Assembly: GCA_026545765.1 (NCBI GenBank)
Contig: CM048839.1
Coordinates: forward strand, 87,310,414 to 87,374,413
Reading direction: 5' to 3'
Source of the DNA: Plantago major
Lineage: Eukaryota; Streptophyta; Magnoliopsida; Lamiales; Plantaginaceae
Length of the DNA stretch: 64,000 nucleotides
Shown here in pieces: positions 1 to 10,615 of the stretch. A program made the position numbers and the translations under genes. Position 1 is the first letter of the stretch. Each line of letters starts with the position of its first letter. The notes under the pieces are model-generated. The model saw only the letters and a list, made by a program, of their open reading frames with translations, had not been told where the DNA came from and searched no databases.

Positions 1-900
1 TGTTGAGTGTATAGTTCCCCAAACACTTAGTATTATTTCAATTGCCCAGGTTATGCTCCAGACGATATCTTCCTCACTACGTAAGAACCAACGGGTAAGA
101 ATCTTCCACTGTGCACTTGGTGAAAACCTGCGCAAGAGGCTTGGAGGGGGGGTTAGGACCCGGTTTGCCAAGTGTCAAACCGGCATAAGACTTCACTCGA
201 GAGAGACTGGAGATCTACTCTGTATACTGTTCGAGATTAAGTTCGTAGTATCGCCTACCTTTGCATGGGGATATGTGCCCCTATATATAAGGTTTCCTCA
301 AAGTGGAAGGCTTCTTTAAGATCGCGCCAAGTGTAGGGCTCCGGTTGAGCCACCAAGGCACATCTAGGCCCATGGCCCAATAATGATACCTAGCCCATGC
401 CATTTTGGGCTTTTAGGGGTAGTTTAGTCATTATTGGGAGAGTTTTGGAGGGTATGACATAGTCTGCCGAGGTCCGACGTCCCGAGAGGTAGGTCCGGAC
501 GCCTGGTCCGGACCGTATTGGGTTGTCAAATGAGGAAGGCCTCTAAGCCTGCCCAACTCTTCCGATTCGGACCTTATGGTTCGGACCCCCTACTCTCTGG
601 TGCCTGTCTACTTGGTTGCCTGTGAGATTGTCATGTTGGATCCGAGTGATCGTCCGTATCTGAGGCCCTAGGTCGGACCCAGTACTGTTCAAGTACTATG
701 CCTCCTTTCCTAGAGAGGCTCGGACCCAGGTGGGTTGGACCTGAGATACCTGGGTCGGACCTAGTAAGCTTTAGATCCTTTGTTCTTCTCTTCTAGGGTG
801 GGTCGGACCATGGTGGGTCTGCCCGGATCGGACAGTTGGCTCGGACCAATGTGTCTCGGATCCATTAGATGACTTAGGACGCCTTAGGATTTGTTCTAAG
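1..900. other. Unclassified, repeat-derived stretch with TCGGACC motifs
   Basis: No reading frame here resembles a known protein. A TATA-like stretch (TATATATAA at 282-290) lies in a region that looks like an LTR or promoter. From about 465 to 865 the 7-mer TCGGACC, its reverse complement or a one-base variant recurs about a dozen times without a fixed period. G+C is visibly higher than in the AT-rich intergenic DNA elsewhere. It may be part of an LTR retrotransposon whose other end lies outside the window; I cannot assign a family. Confidence 0.4.
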
Positions 901-915
901 GGCTCCTATGACGGA

Positions 916-2123
916 TTGGACATATTTTCGTATCAACAGTTCCTTTTATCATCTTGCGTTCGTACTTATTTGTTTGTTTTAGCATATCTTGTGCGTTTTT
1001 ATGTGTTTTGTGTTTTAGTTGTGTTCCACAGGTTTTCGTGCGTTTAGAGTTGTTTTGGAGGAAGAAACGATGCTTTTTGAAGGTCGTGTCCAAGAAGAAG
1101 CTCAAAAACCCCACTTGAAACTCCGTTCTGCTCAGAATGTAAAGAAATACATGAAGAGGCCGCTGGTCACGACCCAAACTAGCCTGGTCGCGACCCCATG
1201 TGAATCCAAGTTGAGGAAGTCGCAGGTTGCGACCAACGGTGAACTCTTTCAAATTTTGTCGCAGGTCGCGATCGGCATTACCTTGGTCGCCACCAGCGCT
1301 GCGGAATCAGTTTCTGCGTGTATATTACCTAATTTTTAACGCAGATTTAGACACTTCTTTTTATGACGTTCTTTCTGACTCTCAAGCAAGAAACCCTAGT
1401 TTGGTTCTCTTGCCTTAGTTTATGATCGATTTGCTCTTGTATCACATATTGGCATTGGATTTTGATCCTGGAGGTTAGATTATCAATCGATTCATTCTTT
1501 CTCTTGCAATTACTTATCTTTTGTGATTGATTGATTGATTGATTTATGCTTGTAATCTCTACTATGATGCTTAATTCGATTATGATTGTCTTTGTGTATG
1601 CTATTGCTTACGATATGAGTAGCTAATCTCTTCGATAGATGCGGTAGCAATGTAGGATTAACCGAATTAGGATCTTGACCTAGGGTTTGTTCATATGTGT
1701 TAAGCTCATTATCAAACTTCGTAAAAACTCCGATTTCAGTACTCTACTCTTGTATTTTCAAACCATTCAGGTTAACAATCAATCGTCTGACAATCGTTTG
1801 ATTAACTACTTCACATTTTCAAAGAATGTCTTGGTTAAAACTGAAATCGAGAATTTATCTGGACAAATAACTGTGACAGCATATGAACACGTGGTCTGAT
1901 TCTTATTCGATTTATCTGAATGCTACTGTATCTATTTCCCCTCTCTTTATTCAAATTCACTCTCGTTTACTTAGTTTAATTTACAAAACCAACTCAATCA
2001 TACAAACTGCTACTTGCAAACTCTTGCGTTAGCTCCTTGAGAACGATCTCGTAGTTAAGGCTTGTTTACTCAACACTGCTTTAGTTACTTTGAATTTCTT
2101 CAAGTACTAATTTGAGCATATCA
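916..2123 (+). mobile_element. Athila-like LTR, solo or truncated
   Basis: This block is a diverged relative of the two LTRs at 8263-9398 and 15442-16660. Shared landmarks in the same order are a cluster of GC-rich palindromes (here TGGTCGCGACC-like, 1160-1300), a GAGTAGCTAA segment near 1617, a CTAGGGTTT segment near 1680, a CTTCGTAAAAAC segment near 1715, and the end TTTGAGCATATCA at 2111-2123. The LINE reading frame resumes directly after 2123. The 5' boundary is uncertain because no convincing TG start or matching target duplication was found. No primer-binding site follows, so this is a solo or truncated LTR. Confidence 0.65.
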
Positions 2124-2358
2124 CTTTATTTGACATGTACCCCTTGAAGTCCCCGGGTCTGAACGGAATGCCGACACTTTTCTTTCAAAAATTTTGGCAT
2201 GTCGTGGTTCCGTCAGTAACACGCTGTATTTTGGATTTTCTAAACAGGGGTGTTTTCTCTGAGAAGTTTCATCATACCAACATTATTCTCTTGTCTAAAT
2301 GTCCCAATCCGGAGGTTATGACACAGTTTCGTCCTATCACCTTATGTAATGTTATCTA
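2124..2358 (+). pseudogene. LINE reverse transcriptase, N-terminal part (fragment 1 of 3)
   Basis: The translation contains PLKSPGLNGMPTLFFQKFW near the start and FRPITLCNVIY at the end, the conserved N-terminal fingers of plant L1-type LINE reverse transcriptase. The 5' end is cut by the Athila-like LTR ending at 2123; I see no upstream ORF1 or endonuclease. The frame runs into the mariner TIR at 2359 and resumes at 7568 after the TA duplication, completing the motif V-I-Y-K-I-A-S. The gene is dead through two large insertions plus later stops. Confidence 0.85.
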
Positions 2359-2387
2359 CTCCCTCCGTCCCGCAGAACTTCATACAT
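2359..2387 (+). repeat. Left terminal inverted repeat of the mariner element
   Basis: 29 bp matching the right TIR (7537-7565, reverse complement) at 27 of 29 positions by eye. A second, weaker copy of the inner part (GAACTTCATACATT) follows at about 2411-2425, a possible extra transposase-binding site. Confidence 0.9.
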
Positions 2388-2819
2388 TTGCCATTTATAG
2401 CCGTCCCACAGAACTTCATACATTACCTTAAATGGAAAGTACCCCACATCAAACAAATAATAAACTATCTTACTTTTTTCATCAAATTACACCTTTGCCA
2501 CTACAATTAATTCAAAAAAAAGCATACTTAAGTTAATCAATACAATTAGCTTTAATAAACCTAGTAACCCATATATATAGAAAAAAGAGAAAAAAAGCCC
2601 TATCTATTTCAATGGCCGCCCCTTCTCTTTTCTCCACTATTTTCTCCTCAAAATTGTCTCAGATCTTTGCCTTAACCTGGGAGCTTATTATCTCTTAGTT
2701 TCCTTAAGGAAAGGCCTACCTTTTTTCCTTTCTTTGTATCAATCGATCTTTCGTAGCTCTCGTACTTGACCGAAACCCTTTCGCTGGTCTTCGGGAAGTC
2801 TCAACACCGAAAATTCCTC

Positions 2820-5024
2820 GATCTACATCGATCTACACCGATGCATCCAGCAAAATCATTACGCTTCAATGATTTGTCTCCATTTCCTTCATATTTGATA
2901 TTTTCTCAAGCTGAATCTTGTACAGATTCAGAATTTCAAAGGTTTTATGATGCACTTCCAGACTCCTTCAAGTTATGCAGATCGGCTATTCTTCTGAAAT
3001 TACAAAGATGGTGGCATCGCGGGAAGATGGTTGGGTTTTAGTGAAATCTCAAAAAATTATGGTTTCCACTCTACCTAAATCAATGGAAATTGGAAAGATA
3101 GCTGCGGACAAACAAGATGGTTGTTCAAAGGGCGAGTGTAGTGACGGTGCAAGAGAAAGTAAGTTTGCTGACCAAGTCTCTGGAAGTGAAATTAGTTATT
3201 TTGTTTTTTCTATTTTCTTCTTACTGTTGATGATTGGCTTATGTTGTTATCATTTTGTTAGTCTATTGTTTACTTTTATGGGCACTTCCAGTTAAATAAA
3301 TTTGCTTTGGTTGATGTTTTACCTCATAGATAAATGGCACGGGAATATGAAAAGAAGTCTTGGATGTTGATAGTTTACATGGGGCTAGCTACTAGATTAG
3401 ACCTTGGTTACTGATACGGGTATACTAATGGAAATATTGGCAATTGTAATAAGTACCGATGTTTGCGAACGAGATTGATTTGGTTATTAAAAAATCAAGC
3501 ATCAACCAATGGATAAATCCGTCGCTAAAAGTCAGTTCTCTTGTAGTGATAAGGTAATTCTTAATGTTTATGATTCTAATTATTTTCCAGATAGTATAGG
3601 ATCAGGCCTGGTCATTGCTTCCCAATCTGCCGTAGACAACAACGACGATGAAAATTACAAAGACGATGACAATTAAGTTGATTTTGACCTCACATTTGAT
3701 CCGCCGCTTCCGCGCTCTTTCTCTCAACCTCTGGCAATCAGGACCAACGTTGGTACCAAATTTGGAGCTAGAAATGCTACATCGTGTTCTGATTCGGTAA
3801 TTTTTTGTGCCTATTTTTGGAATGCAATATGTTACTTGTGACTTGGGGGATTTAGACTAATTGGTGATATGTATCTCCTTATTTTTAACAAGGAGACTCT
3901 GCGCCTACTTGATGAAGCAGGGCTTGCCCGCTCTAGGTCTGGATTTTGCTTACCCTCCAATTATTTATTTGCTCATTCTAAATTGAATAGCTTGGTTATT
4001 CGGTGAATTGAAAAGATACTCTCGGGTTGACTGCAGGTTCTCTCCAGATTTAGGACAGGTGAATTTAAAGAATAAAGGAGAGGAGCTTGCTTATTCTGCT
4101 TTTCAGGATGAGGTATGTCAAGTTTATGCATGAAGTATAATCTACTGTTTTACATTATGATCTAGCTTCTGAATATCAATTTCTATTTTTGTTCTTTCAA
4201 GGCGAGCAACTCTTTGTTAATGAATTGTAAAACTAATATCTGTTCATTCGGACAGCTTGATATGCTGCAAGAAGAACTCAAGAATATTGTTGAAAAGGTC
4301 TTTTTTTTTTCTTTTTCTATAGTCTGCATTGATTTCTCTATGCGATCTTGATTTTAACAATTCAGTTGTGACTTATAAATTGCACATACTCATGGTATCC
4401 TAAATTGGTATTAGAGCTCCAACATGCTAACCGGAGTTTAGAAGAAGCTGAAGCAAGAATTAAAGATCTTGAGAAACAGGTCAGTATTTTAAATCTTTAA
4501 ATTTATGACACACTAAACGGTTTCTTCCCCCCATTAATATGCTATTGCAAATCTTTTAGGCCTCTCTCAAAGAGGCTAAGATGGCAGAAGATGGGACTGA
4601 TCTTGAAGTGGCATCCCCAATCACCGACAATAGAAGCAGTAAGAGATTTTCAATACAACATTATGTTATTTAATGTCTATGATCGATGTCAAATTTCTAT
4701 TTCTAGTTGTCATGTTTTGGCATAAAGCTTACCTTTCAACACTTCCTATTTGTTTTTTTTGCAGCAACTCAGAGATATGGGGAAGCTGAGGGGAATAAAA
4801 AAGGGGGTTCTCCAATCCGTACTACTCTAGACGGAAGGGAATTACCCATTGAAATCGACCCTGAGATGCTGAAAATTCTTTGTACAATTTATCCTTGTAT
4901 TCTGACTTTTATTCCACCACTTTACGTCGCTCAGCTTACATCTCCGACTGCTACACCACTAAGGGAAGAATTAGCTTGTGATGAGTATAATGAGGTTCCT
5001 GACTATTCTCTGTTGCCCAAAAAG
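2820..5024 (+). pseudogene. Captured multi-exon host gene fragment inside the mariner element
   Basis: A series of short open segments is bounded by canonical splice sites. Likely exons are one ending 3158 (donor GTAAGT), 3591-3796, one starting 3893, then 4037-4112, 4256-4297, 4417-4479, 4560-4638 and 4765-5024. The last five join in one continuous frame. The middle exons are charged and heptad-like (for example RSLEEAEARIKDLEKQ), indicating a coiled coil. The last exon contains GGSPIRTTLDGRELPIEIDP and ends exactly at a GT donor with no following exon, so the gene is 3'-truncated. An in-frame TAA interrupts the exon at 3591-3796. I do not recognise the parent gene. Retained introns imply capture of genomic DNA rather than cDNA. 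Confidence 0.6.
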
Positions 5025-5380
5025 GTCAATCTTTCTACTTTTATTCTATTCCATGTATTCTATGTTGTTGTTTTGTTAAAGCTACATGAAATAAACTGTC
5101 ATTATGGGATCCAATGATATTTGTGATATGATATGATATCATATGATTACAGCATAAAACAAACTATGACTAGAATAAAACAAAACCAAATAGCTTTCTA
5201 CTTTACTCAAAATGGTCTATATATATGTGATATGATATGATATGATATCATATGATTACATCATAAACATCACTTCATATGGCTGAGTGGTAATGTTTTT
5301 TTGTAATCAACCCCAACCATTTCTATAGTTGAGTCCAAAAGATACAAAAATGAGTTTTTTTTTTCCCAACCTAACAAGAT
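5025..5380. repeat. Mariner spacer with duplicated palindromic GATATGATATCATATGATTAC motif
   Basis: This AT-rich spacer lies between the captured fragment and the transposase stop. The self-complementary TGATATGATATCATATGA-type segment occurs twice, near 5125 and 5230, about 100 bp apart. No gene is seen. Confidence 0.5.
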
Positions 5381-7184
5381 CTAGTACCCAATGTCTGAGA
5401 TCAGAGTCTCCAAGTCTGGATTGTCAAGCACATTTTGCCCCTTTTCTGTTAGGTAATCCATGCATTCCTTCACCAATATTGAATCAACCTCCAGAAATTT
5501 TGGTAAAGTCCCTGCCCTCATGTGTTTCTCTTTGCCCATGTGTGGAATATTATAGTCATTGTGACCTCTTCTTTTCATGATCTCTATCAAGCAACTTTGA
5601 TATGTCAAAAAGACATTGTTTAGTTTCCATTCTTCCAACTCTTGAAAAGCAAGTTCCACATGCTTAATTAGCATATCCACATTGTATGCTGCCTTTTTGA
5701 GTTGCAACGATTGCAAAGCTCTAAACCAGCCTAAATCATTAACATTTGTATCCGGGGAGTTAGGAGGCTGGCAAAATAGGTGGATGTTAAATCCATCTGA
5801 GCTTGCTACTTTTCTGAAATCTGGATCATTATCTGAAATGTGTGTCTTCGCGTTGTCTTGTTGAATGAAAATGTCTTTACTAAGATGTGCAGGCCACTTG
5901 GCTTTAATAGCGGGAACAATCTGATTAGACGATAAATAATTAAACTTCAATGGATTATGTAATATAAATAAACAACATGTACAACAATCTGATTTTTGTA
6001 TAAAGCAATCTGATTTTTGAGGAAAGTAGTAAGTTATTTGGTTATGTAACTACAAATGAACTTCAATTTTTGCTAGTGAAAACTGGATATAAACTTATGA
6101 TATATAACTTACATATAGACAACAATCTGATTTTTGCATCTAATAAATAAATTGGATATAAACATCTGATATAAGTTTACAGCATTCTAATTTTAATGTC
6201 AGATCATTCTAATTTATGTATATAACTTCATGTGCATAAACAACATATTATTATCTAAAACATTATGATGTTGTCATACAATCGTCATATTTATTTACAG
6301 CATAGAGTTAGTACACTTACTTGATTGACTAGGCAGTCTCGGATGACATCTCTAGTCACCGATTCAATTGGCTTCACTTCCATAGTCCCCCTTTGCCTGT
6401 TTTTGCTGTTTCGTTTTGCTGGTTCAAGTTTTGTGAATGCAAACATGCCAATTTTTCCATCCCAAATACATGTACCATCAGCTGCATAATGTGGTCTACC
6501 AACAGCACACTCAAATATAACCTTTGTTAAAAATCTTTTGTTTGTGCAAGTCCTATGTGGTGCAGTTTCGTCGGGGGTCTTATAATAGTGTTCAGTTTGT
6601 CTAGAAATATAGAACCACTTCTCATCGATATGTATAATATTCTCCATGCTTCCAAACCTTATGACGTTGAGTTGTCTATCATAATGTAACAAAGACAAAC
6701 TAAATTCTAACCTAAGCAATTTACCTTCATCAGTTAGATAAGGCTTCATGGCATTTGAATGTGGTTTGATTTCCTTATCTTTCACCCACCTTGCTACTGT
6801 AGTCTTGCTAACTTCGAGTACTTCAGCCACTGCTCTGATTGAGTTTCTTTCTTCCCAAGGAGTTGCTTTAAGCTTTTCAATATCCAAAGTCACTTTTTTG
6901 GTTCTTGCTTTCCCAAGCTTGTTAGATGACATATTTATTGGTTTACCTTCATCCAAGTGTCTCTTTGCTGCAGCCCAAATATATGTGACGGTCTGCCTGT
7001 CCACGTTGAACATAGTGGCCGCCTCTGTAATTTTGCCTCGGCGCAGAACATAAAGGCCAAATGGAGCAGCAGGAACACCTAGAACATTTGGACATGGAAG
7101 CTTGTTGCAGTTTGCTAACAAGAGCTGTACCAATCTGTTTTTGTCTTCAAAAGAAAGAAAAGTTCTTTTTCTAGTGGAACTCAT
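5381..7184 (-). CDS. Mariner-like transposase (DD39D), two exons
   Basis: Cut-and-paste transposase that binds the element's TIRs and integrates at TA. Exon 1 is 7184-6321 (288 codons) and exon 2 is 5920-5381, giving 467 aa, in the range of plant MLE transposases. The intron 6320-5921 has a GTAAGTG donor, a CAG acceptor and phase 0. Exon 1 has an N-terminal helix-turn-helix region (RGKITEAATMFNVDRQTVTYIW, then TTVARWVKDK) and the first catalytic Asp in IIHIDEKWF. Exon 2 has the second in IFIQQDNAKTH and the third in SPDTNVNDLGWF, with exactly 39 residues between the last two. I see no stop or frameshift, so the enzyme may be functional. The start is the ATG before SSTRKRTFLSFEDK. Confidence 0.9.
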
Positions 7185-7536
7185 TTTAAGAGCAGGTGTG
7201 AGTTTGCTACTGTAAGTTTTTTATAATGGTTGTTGTATATATATGGATGTATATTTTGACTTGCTGATGTAATTCAGGTGGGAATTGAAATTGTAATTTT
7301 GGAGGGAATTGAAATTGTAATTTGGGGGGTAAGTGAAATTGTAATTTGTACTTACTGACAGGAAGTAGAATATGTAATTTGATGTTTTTTAACTTTTACC
7401 TATTTCCCTCCAGATATAGTTTTTTTGGAGGGAGTTGTTACTAATTAATTAGATGTTAATTATCTCATTTATTTTATTTATTTTTGCATTATTTTAATCA
7501 TTTTACTATTTCGCATAAAACTGCGCGCTAACCCTA

Positions 7537-7565
7537 ATGTATGAAGTTCTCCGAGACGGAGGGAG
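7537..7565 (-). repeat. Right terminal inverted repeat of the mariner element
   Basis: Reverse complement of the left TIR with two mismatches, followed by the TA duplication at 7566-7567. Confidence 0.9.
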
Positions 7566-8262
7566 TACAAGATTGCCTCCAAAGCCATTGCAAATCGTTT
7601 AAGACCTTTCATGTCAACTCTTGTGTCAGAAACCCAGTCCGCTTTTGTTCCTAATCGCTTGATCACTGATAATGTCTTGGTTGCTTATGATGTCAATCAT
7701 TTCATCAAACATAAAAAATCCAAGAAAGCGTATGTGACCTTGAAGCTGGATATGAGCAAAGCGTATGATAGGGTCGAATGGGTGTTTCTTGAACGTATTT
7801 TGCATAACATGGGCTTACCTCCGGAAATCATTGCAAGGATTAAACACTGTGTGGAGTCCGTCTCTTATTCACTGATCCTTAACAAGCATCACATTGGATC
7901 TCTGACTCCCCAATGTGGTTTGCACCAAGGTGATCCTCCTTCTCCCAACCTTTTTCTTTTCATTGCCGAGGCTTTGAGTTCGATGCTACAAGTTGCGGAA
8001 CGTGTCGGCAAGATTGAAGGAGTTAGGATTTGTAGAGGGGCTTCGAGCATTTCTCACATTCTCTTTGTAGATGACACTTTTATTTGTTGTCGAGCCACTC
8101 CGTCTGTAGCGGATTGTCTGAAAAGAATCTTAGGGGATTATAGTCTAGCTTCAGGACAAGAGGTGAATTTTGCTAAATCCTCCGTGGTCTTTAGTTCTAG
8201 CACACCAAGTCTAGACCAACTTCGGATTCTCAGTATCCTTCAAGTGCAACAAATTGAAAAAC
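7566..8262 (+). pseudogene. LINE reverse transcriptase, central catalytic part (fragment 2 of 3)
   Basis: Open from the mariner target site to the Athila-like insertion. Motifs in order are QSAFVPNRLITDN, LKLDMSKAYDRVEW, the GLHQGDPPSPNLF block (usually GLRQGDPLSPYLF) and the catalytic HILFVDDTF block (usually FADD). The frame ends at KIEK-type sequence ...QQIEK and continues at 16666 as HDKYQALPSVVG, where plant LINEs read HDKYLGLP. Substitutions in otherwise invariant positions suggest decay or a divergent lineage. Confidence 0.9.
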
Positions 8263-9398
8263 TGATAAGACAATATTCTAACGTCTCATTTGGTCTTTTT
8301 TAGCGATCTTTGTGAGTCTTTGTCTTTAGTTTTGTAGTCTTTTTAGTTCGTTTTTACGCTTTGGTGTTTTGTTTGTATTTTGTAGAAATCTGTGTCTTTT
8401 GAGCCTTTTGAAGACAAGCTGGTTAGCATGGCTCGCCGCGGCGAGATTTTACGAGCTTGGCATTGGCAGTTCCAGCATGGCTCGCCGTGGAGAGGAAATC
8501 ACGAGCTGGATATACAGTGTGATAAAGAAGGCTACCATGAAGTTATTTCAAATCCTTGCAGCAATGAATTAATTTTAATTTCCTTATTAATTAAATTTTT
8601 TGATTCCTATTCATATATACTTCTTTTAACCTAGTTTGAGAAAAAAGCTCCAAGAGCCATACATTGACATTGAGACATCTTTGGAGCTTGGTTATTCATT
8701 GATTTTGTTCATCAAATCAAGATTATTGGTATTGATTTCTCAATTGCTTTGTTCTTTACAATTCGTTCTTTATCTTAATGATTGAATTGTATGTTATTGC
8801 ATGCGAGCTTTTCATCTATGTTTCATATGATTATTACCATGAATCTTTGCATGCAACTATCAATTATGAGTAGCTAAACACCTTTGAATACAGTAGTATG
8901 TGAAGATTATGCATATTTGTTCTAGGGTTTATCAAAGCACTCATATAGGTTAGTCTCGTATTAAATCTTCGTAAAAACCTTCAATTCGATAAGTCCGTAT
9001 TAAATTCTCTAAATTGTTCATGTTTCAGGATCGTGAATTGACGACTCACGATTTCTCCAGTATAATATCTTCTAAGAACAATTGGTTGAATCGAATTGAT
9101 TGATTTTCTGTACAACGACCGTGTGACAAATATGAGTGTTATCCCTAGTTCGAATTAGCATAATTGGATCTTGCTACTGTATTCATCTTTCTCTCATTGT
9201 TAATTGTTATCTTAGCTTTAATTAAACTAGTTAGAAGTATGAACAAACCATCAATCAGATTGTTACTCGCAAGTATCTGTTTACTCTCACTGCTACATAG
9301 CCTGATTAATTCCCTAGAGATCGATCACGAGTTAGGCTTTAGTCTACAACTACAGATAATTCTCTAATTGCTTTTTAGAGTATAATTTGAGCTCATCA
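8263..9398 (+). repeat. 5' LTR of the Athila-like element (1136 bp)
   Basis: Begins TGATAAGACAATATTC and ends GAGCTCATCA. It is shorter than the 3' LTR (1219 bp) mainly because most of the CTCGCCGCGGCGAG array (about 8430-8550) has been lost. The ancestral terminus was probably TGATGAG...CTCATCA, since each copy retains one intact end. Confidence 0.93.
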
Positions 9399-9402
9399 AA
9401 TT

Positions 9403-9420
9403 TGGCGCCGCTGCCGGGGA
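9403..9420 (+). other. Primer-binding site (tRNA-Asp type)
   Basis: TGGCGCCGCTGCCGGGGA starts 4 bp after the 5' LTR. It is one base from TGGCGCCGTTGCCGGGGA, the PBS used by Athila/Tat elements, which is complementary to the 3' end of plant tRNA-Asp. Confidence 0.92.
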
Positions 9421-9786
9421 ATTAATTCCTACTGTAGCGTGTGGGTGTAATATTTTACTTGTTTTTGTTTTACTTACCTGGGATTTCTACACTAACAAAA
9501 ACTAAGATTTTTCGAGGTTTTTGATTTTGTAGAAGAACCTTTGCAGGTTTATGCCAGTACAAGATTGCAAGGAACACCTTTGCAACCTCTAGTACCTGAG
9601 ATCGATAGACACTACCATCGGCTTCGAAGACAGAACTTAACCGCTGTTGAAATGGGTGACGCTAACGAAAATACTCCCAGAGTCAATGGTGTTGTTGAGA
9701 CCCCTGTGATTACTTATGGGAACTATATGCAGCCCGGTGAAATTAAGGCTGGGGGATCAGCTGTTGCTCTCTAACGAGGTAGGAAC

Positions 9787-10615
9787 ATGGAAATCAAGTC
9801 TCATCACTTCCATGACATGCCTAAGTATTATGGGATGGCTAATGAGGATGTTATCCGGTTTCTCAAAGAGTTCAAGGGGCTGATTGCTAGGATTCCGCTT
9901 ACTATGGGCTCAGTAACGGTTTCTGGTGAGGAAATCAGGAAGAAGGTCTTTCCCATGTGTATGCAGGATAAAGCAAAGAGCTGGCTGTTGAATCAACCTG
10001 AAGGCTCTCTGGCTACTTGGGATGATCTATACAAGGCCTTTATGAACAAGTTCTATCCGGCGGAGAAGACTAGGCAGCTTCGGGTTCAGATTGAGAAGTT
10101 CATGCAGATGAATGATGAGAGTTTTTACGAGGCCAGGGAGATTCCTGAACTTGCTCTCTCAATACCCTCACCATAGGTTGAGTGAGATGGATTTATGCTG
10201 CAAGTTCTTCTAGGGACTCGATTGGGAAGCACAGAACATGGTGGATATGACCGTGAATGGCTCTATCGTTACGGCATCTCCGACTGTATTGAATGCGGCT
10301 TTTGAGAAGCTTGCTGCCATCTCCCAACTTAAGGGAACTAGAGGCCGACCAAGGAGAGCTGAAGTTAAAGCCGTGGAGCAAACACCAGGCCCCAGTACTA
10401 TTGAATTGGCCGAACAGATTATGGAGATGAGGATGCTTGGCACTATCCCTGCACCGGTGGCTCCGGTTAACGAGAGGTGTAATATGTGTGGTAATTTCGG
10501 GCATGGGGCTAGCATGTGTAGACTTCCTGAGACTATGGGGAGAACCAAACTCCAGAAATCATTTGCTGGGTGCAGAACAGGCAGCGTGGTCGTTGGCAAC
10601 CAAATCCGGGAATGA
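9787..10615 (+). pseudogene. Athila-like gag (capsid and zinc knuckle), frameshifted
   Basis: The first segment (9787-10176) has the retrotransposon gag fold: HHFHDMPKYYGMANEDVIRFLKEF, later FPMCMQDKAKSWL and WDDLYKAFMNKFYP. A frame change near 10170 leads into 10238-10615, which has the CCHC zinc knuckle CNMCGNFGHGASMC at about 10479-10521. A short open stretch at 9541-9774 upstream could be the N-terminal part of the same protein. Gag packages element RNA into cytoplasmic particles. Two or more frameshifts make this copy non-coding. Confidence 0.8.

Larger units (their letters stand above)
2359..7565 (-). mobile_element. Tc1/mariner-type DD39D element (MLE), 5.2 kb, probably autonomous
   Basis: The ends are near-perfect inverted repeats beginning CTCCCTCCGTC, the Stowaway/plant-mariner signature, flanked by TA at 2357-2358 and 7566-7567. 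The transposase is on the minus strand in the right half (5381-7184). The left 3 kb contains no transposase but an intron-bearing gene fragment on the plus strand. Removing the element plus one TA restores the host LINE frame. Plant MLEs usually hold little beyond the transposase, so the extra cargo is unusual. The element is the likely kind of source for the TA-flanked MITEs elsewhere in the window, though those TIRs are only partly alike. Confidence 0.93.

Noticed and set aside
896-1339. Overlapping frames on both strands near 1 kb
   Set aside because: Open by chance in the GC-richer part of an LTR; no recognisable domains.
9164-9367. Hydrophobic small protein repeated at 16426-16629
   Set aside because: The duplicate is simply the 3' end of the two LTRs of the Athila-like element.
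9403-9420. tRNA gene fragment
   Set aside because: It is only the 18-nt primer-binding site directly after the 5' LTR.
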